The notes beneath the pieces are model-generated. The model did no database searches and had not been told where the DNA came from. It worked only from the letters and a program-made list of their open reading frames with translations. Shown here in pieces: positions 7,316 to 14,379 of a stretch of 14,705 nucleotides of DNA (positions are counted from its first letter, which is position 1; each line of letters starts with the position of its first letter). The translations under genes were made by a program, and so were the position numbers. The stretch comes from Burkholderiaceae bacterium. GTDB taxonomy: Bacteria > Pseudomonadota > Gammaproteobacteria > Burkholderiales > Burkholderiaceae. The stretch covers positions 1 through 14,705 of the forward strand of contig JAKONS010000180.1 in NCBI GenBank assembly GCA_022701845.1, given 5' to 3'.

Positions 7316-7819
7316 TCAATCGCTCGCCGGCAGGTTGAACTCGCGCCGGGCCTGCTCCAGCTTCTCGTCGCTGGGCAGGGCGGGCGGCAGCGGCGGCAGC
7401 GCGCGCTCGATCGGCGGCAGGCGGGCGGCGGCGGCGCGTCTGCCGCTGCCGTCCTCCGGCGCCATCGCCAGGCGGTAGCGCACCCCGGCCGGGTCGGCCA
7501 CGATGGCGGCGGCGTCCTGCACCGCCAGCAGCCGCCAGGAAGCCGCGACCTCGTCGCCGGGGCGAAACGGAAAGGCCTGCCCGGCCTGGATGCCGAGCAG
7601 CGCGATGCTGCGCCGGGCGTCGCGCGCCAGCACGACGCCGTAGAGCGCGATGTCGCCGGCCTGGCCGATCGCCGGGCCGGCCAGGCTGACGGCCACCGCA
7701 GCCACCGGCGCCGGTGGCTCCGCCGCGCGGCCGGGGGCGGCCATGCAGGCCGCGAGCAGCGCCACCCCCGCCGGCAGCCGACAGCCGACGGTGGCACCGC
7801 CGAACGCGGCGCGCCTCAC
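7316..7819 (-). CDS. Small putative lipoprotein of unknown function
   Basis: I do not recognise a family for this 167-residue protein. The GTG start at 7819 overlaps the stop of the upstream gene by 4 nt (GTGA), implying translational coupling. The N-terminus has Arg residues, then a hydrophobic stretch ending in LLAAC, so Cys25 may be lipidated; cleavage after GRAA by signal peptidase I is the alternative. The middle (about 38-120) alternates hydrophobic and polar residues in a way that suggests a beta-sandwich. The end is Pro-rich (LPPIERALPPLPPALPS), then a charged helix. It is the third gene of the metallohydrolase operon, so it probably works in the periplasm with the two genes before it. 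Confidence 0.7.
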   Translation of the reverse strand: MRRAAFGGATVGCRLPAGVALLAACMAAPGRAAEPPAPVAAVAVSLAGPAIGQAGDIALYGVVLARDARRSIALLGIQAGQAFPFRPGDEVAASWRLLAVQDAAAIVADPAGVRYRLAMAPEDGSGRRAAAARLPPIERALPPLPPALPSDEKLEQARREFNLPASD

Positions 7820-8250
7820 TTCGGCGCCACCCCGCCCGCCGCCAGCCGCGCTACCGCGGCCGGCGCAAAGCGGCCGAAGGCGACGCTGCCGTCGGCCTGC
7901 ACCAGCTTCAGCGCCAGTTCGTCGCCCGGCCCGATCCGCACCGGCGGAAAGACGATGCGGGTCTTCCGCGCCACCCCCGGCACCCGCTGCAGGCCGGCGG
8001 CGCGCCGCACCTGCAGCTCCGGTGTGCCGCCGGTCACCTCCAGCGGCACGCCGTGGTCCGACACATGGGCCACCAGGGCGCGTTTCTCGCGCACCAGCTC
8101 GAAGCTGGTCTCGCCGCCGTCGTTCATCACGCCGCCGTGGCGCGCCGGCCAGTCGCCGTGGGCGCCGGCGCTGCACGGCGCCAGCGTTGCCGCCACCGCC
8201 AGCACCAGCGCCGCGGCCGTGCGGTTGCCGGTCCTCAGTCGTAGGTGCAT
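7816..8250 (-). CDS. Small secreted protein with His-rich mature N-terminus, possible metal binder
   Basis: This 144-residue protein has a clear signal peptide (hydrophobic about 11-25, cleavage SAGA|HGDW after residue 30), which would leave His31 as the mature N-terminal residue. It is followed by HGDWPARHGG (31-40) and later VSDHGVP (63-69). Short periplasmic proteins starting with His and carrying a KHGG- or RHGG-type motif occur next to metal-efflux or metal-handling genes, so copper or zinc binding is a reasonable but unproven guess. The rest looks like a beta-sandwich. The ATG at 8250 lies inside the last codons of the metallohydrolase gene (16-nt overlap) and its stop overlaps the next GTG. 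No precise family name can be given with confidence. Confidence 0.75.
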   Translation of the reverse strand: MHLRLRTGNRTAAALVLAVAATLAPCSAGAHGDWPARHGGVMNDGGETSFELVREKRALVAHVSDHGVPLEVTGGTPELQVRRAAGLQRVPGVARKTRIVFPPVRIGPGDELALKLVQADGSVAFGRFAPAAVARLAAGGVAPK

Positions 8251-9425
8251 TCGAGCGCTCCGGCGCGCGGATTCGGGAACTGGGTGCCGGGGCCGGCGCC
8301 GGTGGCGGGCAGACCGTAGACCGCCTTCATCGCGGTGTTCGGCGTGGTGCGGATGCCGTCCTTGTCGTAGATCCAGGCGTCGAAGTAGTTGCTCGGGAAG
8401 ACCTGCGGAACGCCCACCGTCGCCATGAATTCCTTGAGCTTCGGCTGGTCGTCCAGCGAATACGGGTAGTGCATGCCGTAGGTCAGGCTGAAGCCCTGGG
8501 TGCCGGCCGCGCGCGAGTTGAGGTGGTGCGGCATGAAGGTCTTGACCTGGAATTCCGGGACGACGGTGCGTGCCTGGTACACCATGCGCGACTCCGGGCC
8601 GCCCTGCCATATCTCCATGCCGGTGAGGCCGGCGTCCTTGACGGCGGCCTTCAGGTTGGCCAGCGGCGAGCCGTAGGTGGTCGAGGTGCTGACGCCGTTG
8701 GTGGTGGTGGTGACGACACGGGGTGCGGTCAGGTCGGGGCCGCCGGCGCCGCTGTCGGACACATACCAGCTGAGCACCTTGCCGCTCGGCGTGGTCACGT
8801 TGAAGAGGAAGCCGAAGGTCTCCGGCCCGCCGGTGCCGTTGCTGAATTCGTTGCAGTCGACGCTGTGCACCCAGCGCACCGCGCGCACCGAGGCGAAGTT
8901 CGACAGTTGGATGACCTCGCCGCCCTTGAGGCCGACGCACTGGCTGGCCGGCACACCGGCCGCGACCAGCGAGGTGCAGGCCGCCGGCGGCGCGTACACC
9001 GTCTTGCCGGTCTGCTTGGCCCACTCGGGCAGCTGCACCGAGTGGTCGGGGTGCACATGGCCGAGCAGCACCACGTCGATGCTGCGGGCTTCGGTGCCGC
9101 TGCCCTTGAGCGCATTGAAGGCCTTGGTGACCGCCGCGGCATTGGCGGTCGATCCGCTGTTGACCACCTCGCCGTCCAGCAGCACGCCCTTGTCGCCGAT
9201 CTGGTAGTGCCAGTTGGTGATGCCGAACCAGGTCATGAGCACCCGCGCCGGCGCGGCGGCGAGCGGGTCGACCGCGGGGGTGGGCGCCGGTGCCGGCGTG
9301 GGCGCGGGGGCCGGTGCCGGCGCAGGCGCCGCGACCACCGTGGATTTGCCGCCGCCGCCGCAGCCCTGCAGGCCCATGGCGGCGACGGCGGTGGCCAGTG
9401 CCAGCATCTTGAGTGGGTTGTTCAT
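8235..9425 (-). CDS. Metallo-beta-lactamase-fold hydrolase, predicted lipoprotein
   Basis: This 396-residue protein starts with a lipoprotein signal (GLQGC, Cys22), a Gly run and an Ala/Pro/Thr-Pro linker (about 32-51), then an MBL domain. The full zinc set can be seen: HVHPDH (123-128), His187 in RWVHSVD, Asp224 in YVSDSG, and His300/His301 in MPHHLN. The active site is therefore probably intact and would face the periplasm or cell exterior. The substrate is unknown; the family covers beta-lactams, lactones, phosphodiesters, thioesters and sulfates. ATG 9425 is supported by AAGGAG (complement of 9431-9436). It heads a three-gene overlapping operon with its own promoter, whose sequence resembles that of the sensing operon upstream. 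Confidence 0.88.
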   Translation of the reverse strand: MNNPLKMLALATAVAAMGLQGCGGGGKSTVVAAPAPAPAPAPTPAPAPTPAVDPLAAAPARVLMTWFGITNWHYQIGDKGVLLDGEVVNSGSTANAAAVTKAFNALKGSGTEARSIDVVLLGHVHPDHSVQLPEWAKQTGKTVYAPPAACTSLVAAGVPASQCVGLKGGEVIQLSNFASVRAVRWVHSVDCNEFSNGTGGPETFGFLFNVTTPSGKVLSWYVSDSGAGGPDLTAPRVVTTTTNGVSTSTTYGSPLANLKAAVKDAGLTGMEIWQGGPESRMVYQARTVVPEFQVKTFMPHHLNSRAAGTQGFSLTYGMHYPYSLDDQPKLKEFMATVGVPQVFPSNYFDAWIYDKDGIRTTPNTAMKAVYGLPATGAGPGTQFPNPRAGALECTYD

Positions 9426-9463
9426 GTGGTCTCCTTCGTTGGATGTGACGAATGCGCTGAAAG

Positions 9464-9508
9464 CCCGTCGACGGTATCGAGCGGTAGCTGTCAGTTGCCT
9501 GTCAAACC
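9464..9508 (-). promoter_or_regulatory. Direct-repeat regulator site upstream of the metallohydrolase operon
   Basis: On the plus strand CTGTCA occurs at 9488-9493 and 9499-9504, exactly 11 bp apart, about 70 bp before the ATG of the minus-strand hydrolase gene. Read in the direction of transcription this is TGACAG-N5-TGACAG. Eleven bp after the second repeat comes TACCGT, a weak -10 candidate. This is the geometry of OmpR/PhoB-family activators binding just before a -10. The 45-bp block matches 32 of 45 positions, ungapped, with 13769-13813. The likely binder is the TctD-like regulator of this window. Confidence 0.6.
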
Positions 9509-9548
9509 GGTGGGGAAACCCTTGCCGACGGACGCCTCGGCGGCCTGT

Positions 9549-10610
9549 TCAGCGGCGCCAGGTCGGCAGGCCGAGCTCGGTGGCCAGCAGCCGGTAGTCG
9601 GCCAGCGCGCCGTCCACGAAACGGTCGAGCGCGGCACCGGTCAGCGAGAACGGGTGCAGGCCGTGGCGCGCCAGCAGGGCCGGGTAGTGCGGGCTGCGCA
9701 GCGCCTCGTCGAAGGCGCGCCGCCAGGCGTCGGTCGCTTCCCGCGACACCTGCGCGCTGAGGTACAGGCCGCGCACCGTGCGCCAGACCAGGTCGACGCC
9801 CTGCTCGCGCGCGGTGGGCGCGCGCGCCAGCGCACCGGGCAGGCGCGCATCGGCCAGCACCGCCAGGTAGCGCACCGGCGCGCCGGCCGAGCCCAGCGCC
9901 TCGGCCGCGTCGCCGGTGAACACGCCGACATGGCCGCCGCGCAAGGCCACCAGCGCCTCGCCGCCGCCTTCGAAGGAGACGAAGCGCATCGCCTTGTGGT
10001 CGCGCCCCGCGGCCCGCACCAGCAGCGCCGCCTTGACCCAGTCCTGGCTGCCGACGGTGCCCCCGGCGCCGAACACCACCCGGCCCATGTCCTGCCGCAG
10101 CGCGAGCAGCAGGTCCTGCAGGTTGCGGTAGGGCGACTGCTGCGTCACCGCCACCACGCCGTAGTCGGCGCCGAGGGCGGCGAGCCAGTGCACCGAGGAG
10201 GTTCCGTGCGGCCCGAAGCGGCCCTGCGCCATGTTCAGCAGCGAGCCGCTGGAGAACGCCACCAGCGTGCCGTCGCCGCCGGTCTGGCCGGTGGCGATGC
10301 GGTCGAAGGCCAGCGCGCCGATGCCGCCCGGCAGGTAGCGCGCGGTCAGCGGCGGCGCCTGCGGCCGCACCGACTGCAGCGCGTCGCGCGCCAGGCCGCA
10401 GGTGAGCTCGAAGCCGCCGCCGGCCTTGGCCGGGATCACGCACTGCGCGGCTGCGCGGGAGGGATCGGCGGCGCTCTCCGGCGACGGCGCTGCCGCCCCG
10501 GCCGGCGCGGCTTCCGCACCGCCGGAGGCGCCGGCGGCCAGCCATGCGCCCCACGCCCGGCAGGCGCCGACGCGCAGCGCGGCGCGTCGGGCGCTCTCGA
10601 ATCGGTTCAT
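9549..10610 (-). CDS. TctC-like extracytoplasmic solute-binding protein
   Basis: This 353-residue protein belongs to the TctC/Bug family, which bind carboxylates in the periplasm for tripartite tricarboxylate transporters or for signalling. Family features are CVIPAKAGGGFELTCGLA (57-74), in which Cys57 and Cys71 could form a disulfide, YLPGGIGALAFD (92-103) and LLNMAQGRFG (124-133). The N-terminal export signal is poor: two Arg (8-9), a short hydrophobic segment and an Ala/Pro-rich stretch to about 50. The ATG at 10610 overlaps the kinase stop by 4 nt (ATGA), placing it last in the sensing operon. This fits known cases in which a TctC-type protein presents its ligand to a TctE-type kinase. 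No permease genes are seen. Confidence 0.85.
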   Translation of the reverse strand: MNRFESARRAALRVGACRAWGAWLAAGASGGAEAAPAGAAAPSPESAADPSRAAAQCVIPAKAGGGFELTCGLARDALQSVRPQAPPLTARYLPGGIGALAFDRIATGQTGGDGTLVAFSSGSLLNMAQGRFGPHGTSSVHWLAALGADYGVVAVTQQSPYRNLQDLLLALRQDMGRVVFGAGGTVGSQDWVKAALLVRAAGRDHKAMRFVSFEGGGEALVALRGGHVGVFTGDAAEALGSAGAPVRYLAVLADARLPGALARAPTAREQGVDLVWRTVRGLYLSAQVSREATDAWRRAFDEALRSPHYPALLARHGLHPFSLTGAALDRFVDGALADYRLLATELGLPTWRR

Positions 10611-12064
10611 GGTGTCGTCTCCTGTAGCGGCCATTCCAGCACCGCACGCAAGCCGCTCGCGCCGCTGCTGCGCGCCTCCAGCACCAGCCGGCCGCCGTGG
10701 CGCTGGGCGATCGAGCGGGCGATGGCGATGCCCAGGCCCGACCCGCCCTCGCCCGCCCGGGCTCCGCGGCGAAAGCGCTGGCCCAGCAGCGCGCGCTCCT
10801 CGGCGCTCAGGCCCGGTCCGTCGTCCTCGACCACCAGCCGCGCCAGCGACGGCGGCGCATCCGGCGCGTCGCCCGCCAGTTCGGCCGACACGGTGACCGT
10901 GCCGTCGGCCGGCGTATGGGCGATGGCGTTGGCCAGCAGGTTCTGCAGCGCTTCCTCCAGCAGCACCTTGTCGCCCTCCACCCGCGCCGGCTGTCCGGCG
11001 GCGTGGATGCCCAGGTCGATGCGCCGTTCGCGCGCCCGCGGCAGCATGCCGACCGCCACGCCGTGGATCAGCGCTTGCAGGTCGAGCGGCGTGCGCTGCA
11101 GGAAGGCCGCGTCGCTGCGCCCGAGGGCCAGCAGCTGCTGCGTGGTGCGGGTGGCCCGGTCGAGCTCGACCTGCACCGCCTGCAGCGCCAGCCGCACCTG
11201 GGATTCGTCGGCCGAGCGTTGCGCGTAGTGGGACTGCATCTGCAGGGTGGTGAGGTGGGTGCGCAGCTGGTGCGACGCATCGTCGAGGAAGCTGCGCTGC
11301 TGCGCCATCAGGGTCTGCACCCGTTCCATCTGGTGGTTCACCGCCGCCACCAGCGGCCGCACATCGGCCGGCAGGTCGTCGTCGCCGAGCGGGGTGAGGT
11401 CGTGCGGACTGCGCGCCTGCACCTGGCGCGCCAGCCGCATCAGCGGCCGCAGGGCGATGGCCAGGGCGAGCACGCTGCCGGCCAGCAGCAGGCCCAGTAC
11501 CAGCGCGTCGCGCGCGGCCGCGCTGCGCACGAAGCGGCGGGTGAAATCCGCCCGCGAGCGGGTGCTTTCCGCGACCTGGACGGTGACGGTGCGGGCGCTG
11601 CTGCCGGCCGGCGCCTGGGCCAGTTCGCGGCGGTAGGTGGCCACCCGCACCGCCTCGCCGAAGTAGGTGGCGTCGTAGAACACCGGCACGCCCTGGGCGA
11701 AGTCGGTCGGCGGCACCGGCAGGTCGGCGCTGCCCAGCTCGACCAGCCCGTCGGAGGTGGCGATGCGGAAGTACACCGGCCCGCTGGCGGTCAGCTCGAA
11801 GAATTCGAACAGCCGGTAGGGCAGTTCGATGGCCAGGCCGCCGGACTCGGTGGAGATGTTGGCGTCGAGCGCCTTCAGCGCGCCCAGCAGGGAGCGGTCG
11901 TAGGCCGAATTGGCGGCCGCCACCGCATGCTGCCGGGTCATCCACAGCTCCGCGGCCGAGACCACCATCAGCAGCGGCAGCAGCAGCACCGCCAGCCGGC
12001 GCCACAGGCTGATGCGGCGCAGCGGCTGCAACAGCCGGCCGTCAGCCCAGCGCTTCGAGCGCAT
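10607..12064 (-). CDS. tctE: TctE-like sensor histidine kinase
   Basis: This 485-residue inner-membrane kinase has a first membrane helix at about 21-42 and a periplasmic domain at about 43-185 resembling the 2CSK_N sensor domain of TctE-like kinases (for example FEFFELTASGPVYFRI). The second helix is at about 186-206, followed by a HAMP-like linker. The dimerisation box has the phospho-acceptor His265 in DDASHQLRTHLTTL; the Pro normally found five residues after His is His270. The ATP-binding part has an N box (NLLANAIAHTP, 375-385), EDDGPGL (413-419) and GSGLGIAIA (441-449). ATG 12064 lies inside the 3' end of the regulator gene (23-nt overlap), and its stop overlaps the next binding-protein gene. 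Partner of the preceding response regulator. Confidence 0.92.
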   Translation of the reverse strand: MRSKRWADGRLLQPLRRISLWRRLAVLLLPLLMVVSAAELWMTRQHAVAAANSAYDRSLLGALKALDANISTESGGLAIELPYRLFEFFELTASGPVYFRIATSDGLVELGSADLPVPPTDFAQGVPVFYDATYFGEAVRVATYRRELAQAPAGSSARTVTVQVAESTRSRADFTRRFVRSAAARDALVLGLLLAGSVLALAIALRPLMRLARQVQARSPHDLTPLGDDDLPADVRPLVAAVNHQMERVQTLMAQQRSFLDDASHQLRTHLTTLQMQSHYAQRSADESQVRLALQAVQVELDRATRTTQQLLALGRSDAAFLQRTPLDLQALIHGVAVGMLPRARERRIDLGIHAAGQPARVEGDKVLLEEALQNLLANAIAHTPADGTVTVSAELAGDAPDAPPSLARLVVEDDGPGLSAEERALLGQRFRRGARAGEGGSGLGIAIARSIAQRHGGRLVLEARSSGASGLRAVLEWPLQETTP

Positions 12065-12710
12065 AGCCCATGCCGCGCAGCGTGCTGACGCGCACGCCGC
12101 TGCCCTCGAGCCGCTTGCGCAGGCGGTGGATCAGCACCTCCACCGCCTCGGGGCTCACGTCCTGCTCGTCCGAGAAGACGCGGTCGAGGATCTGCTGCTT
12201 GGAGCAGGGCTCGCCGCTGCGCTGGATCAGCACCCGCAGCACCGCGTGCTCGCGCGGCGACAGGCCGAGCGTCTCGTCGTTGAGCACGAACTGGCGCCGG
12301 GCCGCGTCGTAGTGCAGCGGGCCGCAGGACAGGCGCGGATGGTCGTTGCCGCGCGCCCTGCGCACCAGGGCGTGCAGCCGGGCTTCGAGCTCGGGCATGG
12401 CGAAGGGTTTCGCCAGGAAATCGTCGGCCCCGGCGTTGAGCGCCTCGACCCGCACCGCCAGCGAATCGCGCGCGGTCAGGATCAGCGCCGGCAGCCGCTG
12501 GTCGCGCTCGCGCAGGCGGGCCAGCACCTTCAGGCCGTCCATGCCGGGCAGGCCCAAGTCGAGCACCACCGCGTCGTGGTCGCGCTGCTGCAGCGCCCGG
12601 TCGGCCAGGCGCCCGTCGTCCACCCATTCGACCTGGATGCCCGCATGCTCCAGCGCCTTGCAGAGCCAGGTGCCCAGGGTGTGTTCGTCTTCGACCAGCA
12701 ATATGCGCAT
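12042..12710 (-). CDS. tctD: TctD-like OmpR/PhoB-family response regulator
   Basis: This 222-residue regulator has an N-terminal receiver (1-118) with acidic pocket EDE (7-9), phospho-acceptor Asp51 in VVLDLGLPG, Thr79 and Lys101 in KPF, followed by a winged-helix DNA-binding domain. That domain has LSPREHAVLRVLIQ (150-163), the recognition-helix region SPEAVEVLIHRLRKRLEG (186-203) and the wing VRVSTLRGMGYAL. All receiver residues needed for phosphorylation are present. The frame is open to 12806, but the receiver begins at ATG 12710 (MRILLVEDE). It starts 22 nt after the first binding-protein gene and overlaps the kinase gene by 23 nt. It is the best candidate to bind the 11-bp-period repeats at 9488-9504 and 13793-13809. 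Confidence 0.94.
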   Translation of the reverse strand: MRILLVEDEHTLGTWLCKALEHAGIQVEWVDDGRLADRALQQRDHDAVVLDLGLPGMDGLKVLARLRERDQRLPALILTARDSLAVRVEALNAGADDFLAKPFAMPELEARLHALVRRARGNDHPRLSCGPLHYDAARRQFVLNDETLGLSPREHAVLRVLIQRSGEPCSKQQILDRVFSDEQDVSPEAVEVLIHRLRKRLEGSGVRVSTLRGMGYALEALG

Positions 12711-12732
12711 GGCGCAAGGCCAGACGGACGGG

Positions 12733-13749
12733 TCAGTCGGGCTTGATCTGCGCGCGCGCGATGACCTTCTTCCAGCGCGCCTGCTCGGATGCGATGAACT
12801 GCGCAAACTGGGCCGGCGTGTCGCCGATCGGCTCGGCCGCGTCGGCGCTCAGGCGGCGCACCGATTCGGGCGCCTTCACCGCCTTCATCGTCTCGGCGGC
12901 CAGCTTGTCGATGTTGGCCTGCGGCATGCTGGCCGGCGCCATCATTCCGTACCACTGGGTCATCTCGAAGCCGGGGAAGCCCTGCTCGGCCACCGTCGGC
13001 ACGTCGGGCAGCTGCGCCAGGCGCTGGGCCGAGCCGGTGGCGATGCAGCGCAGCTTGCCGGACTTGATGAACGGAATGATGGCCGCCGCGCCGATGGCCG
13101 AGGCCTCGAGCCGGCCGGCCAGCAGGTCGGTCAGCATCGGGCCGGTGCCGCGGTAGGGCACGTGCAGCATGAAGACTTCCGATGTCATCTTGAGATATTC
13201 GAACGCCAGCTGGCCGGCGCTGCCGTTGCCGGCCGAGCCGTAGCTCAGCTTGCCCGGACGGCTCTTGGCATAGGCGATGAACTCGCGCAGGTTCTTGGCC
13301 GGCACGTCGGGGTGCACCACATACAGGCTGGGCACCTTGGCCAGCAGGCTGACCGGCTTGAAGTCCTCGAGCTTCCAGGGCAGCTTGTCGAAGATGTAGG
13401 GGTTGACCGCCAGCGTGCCGATATGGCCCAGGATGATGGTGTGCTGGTCGTCGGCGCGCGCCACTTCCGACATCGCGATGTTGCCGGCCGCACCCGGCTT
13501 GTTGTCGACGAAGACGCTCTGGCCGATCGTCTTGCTGAGTTCGGCCGCGGTGGAGCGGGCCACGATCTCCGAGCTGCCGCCGGGCGCGAACGGCACCACG
13601 AAGCGGATCGACTTGGCGGGCCAGGCGCTCTGGGCGGCGGCGATGCCGGGCAGCAGGGCCGAGCCGGCGAGGGCGGAGCTGGCGGCCAGCAGATGGCGGC
13701 GGCTGAGGGCGTCGCGGGCGATGCGCGATGCAGATGTTTCGATTGGCAT
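12733..13749 (-). CDS. Bug/TctC-family solute-binding protein with Tat-type signal
   Basis: This 338-residue periplasmic binding protein of the Bug family (tripartite tricarboxylate transporter receptors) begins with a Tat-like signal: SRRHLLAASSALAGSALLPG, Arg17-Arg18, probable cleavage at AAA|QS near residue 39. The mature part shows SIRFVVPFAPGGSSEIVAR, the NKPGAAGNIA stretch and the LHVPYRGTGPMLTDLLAGRL stretch, all typical of the ligand-binding loops that coordinate carboxylates. ATG 13749 is supported by GGAG (complement of 13757-13760) 7 nt away; an in-frame upstream ATG at 13785 lacks this. It is first in an operon with a TctD/TctE pair and a second TctC-like protein, so it may serve signalling rather than transport. 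Confidence 0.94.
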   Translation of the reverse strand: MPIETSASRIARDALSRRHLLAASSALAGSALLPGIAAAQSAWPAKSIRFVVPFAPGGSSEIVARSTAAELSKTIGQSVFVDNKPGAAGNIAMSEVARADDQHTIILGHIGTLAVNPYIFDKLPWKLEDFKPVSLLAKVPSLYVVHPDVPAKNLREFIAYAKSRPGKLSYGSAGNGSAGQLAFEYLKMTSEVFMLHVPYRGTGPMLTDLLAGRLEASAIGAAAIIPFIKSGKLRCIATGSAQRLAQLPDVPTVAEQGFPGFEMTQWYGMMAPASMPQANIDKLAAETMKAVKAPESVRRLSADAAEPIGDTPAQFAQFIASEQARWKKVIARAQIKPD

Positions 13750-13768
13750 TTTTTGTCTCCGGAATAAA

Positions 13769-13813
13769 CCGGTCGATAGTGCCAAGCGTTAGCTTTCAAC
13801 TGGCTGTCACCCC
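13769..13813 (-). promoter_or_regulatory. Direct-repeat regulator site upstream of the binding-protein/tctDE operon
   Basis: On the plus strand CTTTCA (13793-13798) and CTGTCA (13804-13809) are 11 bp apart, centred about 52 bp before the ATG of the minus-strand operon. In the direction of transcription CACTAT follows the second repeat by 11 bp and is a -10 candidate at the position equivalent to TACCGT in the other promoter. The block shares 32 of 45 positions with 9464-9508. Autoregulation by the TctD-like protein is the simplest reading. Confidence 0.6.
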
Positions 13814-13846
13814 AGCCGGCCAGGGGTTAATCCGGCCGCCGGTGGT

Positions 13847-14251
13847 TCAGAGCGCGCCGAGGCGCTTGGCGTTGGCGATGGCGCGCCGGCTGATCGGCTC
13901 CATGCCCTTGCCGAGGATGCCGAAGGAGGCGTTGCGCCACTGGCGCTCCACCGAGCGCAGGGTGGGCGGGCGCTGCAGCAGCGGGAACCAGAAGGCTTTC
14001 ATCATCTGCTGGGCCATCTGCTGCTGCACCTCGAACACCTGGGTCGCCATGGCCACCCAGGATTCCTGGAAGGCGGCGACCTTCTCGTCGCTCATCAGCT
14101 TGAATTCGTCGCGGTCGGTCTGCGAGGGCGTGGCCCCGGCGGCGGCCATGCGCACCATGCGGTGGGCGACGACCTGGGGTACCGCCATCGCCATCTCGGC
14201 GGACTGGGACGCAAACGAACGGCTGCGGCGGGTGGAATGGATCGACGTCAT
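13847..14251 (-). CDS. Phasin-like polyhydroxyalkanoate granule-associated protein
   Basis: This short, mostly helical 134-residue protein has no signal peptide. It resembles the small phasin-type proteins of Comamonadaceae, which coat polyhydroxyalkanoate storage granules. Supporting features are the PQVVAHRMVRMAAAGATPS stretch (25-43), RDEFKLMSDEKVAAFQESW (47-65) and a Gln/Met-rich amphipathic helix (FEVQQQMAQQMMKAFW, 73-88), then a basic C-terminal tail. ATG 14251 has a GGAG ribosome site about 7 nt upstream. It lies between the siderophore-reductase gene and the binding-protein operon in the same direction, but gaps of 128 and 97 nt suggest its own transcript. The family call rests on remembered similarity. 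Confidence 0.68.
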   Translation of the reverse strand: MTSIHSTRRSRSFASQSAEMAMAVPQVVAHRMVRMAAAGATPSQTDRDEFKLMSDEKVAAFQESWVAMATQVFEVQQQMAQQMMKAFWFPLLQRPPTLRSVERQWRNASFGILGKGMEPISRRAIANAKRLGAL

Positions 14252-14379
14252 GGGAGGCTCCGGCTAGGTGGAAACCCGATGATGCGCCCGATCGCCGCCG
14301 GTGGCGTGGGAGGAATCCTGCGCGGTCGATAGGCCTACGCGCCCTGCGAACGCATGCCGGGCCAGCGGGTTGGCGCCGA

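Noticed and set aside
9488..9504. Classical Pho box (CTGTCAT repeats) implying PhoB control
   Set aside because: The hexamers and 11-bp spacing match, but the AT-rich spacer is missing and the repeats point opposite to the usual orientation relative to transcription. The resident TctD-like regulator is a simpler candidate. PhoB cannot be fully excluded.
7650..12088. Very long plus-strand open frames antisense to the hydrolase, binding-protein, kinase and regulator genes
   Set aside because: They are mirror frames of well-supported genes, rich in Arg/Gly/Ala/His with no recognisable domains.
13771..13787. Sigma-54 promoter (TTGGCAC on the minus strand)
   Set aside because: The -24-like TGGCAC has no GC/TTGC -12 element at the required spacing.
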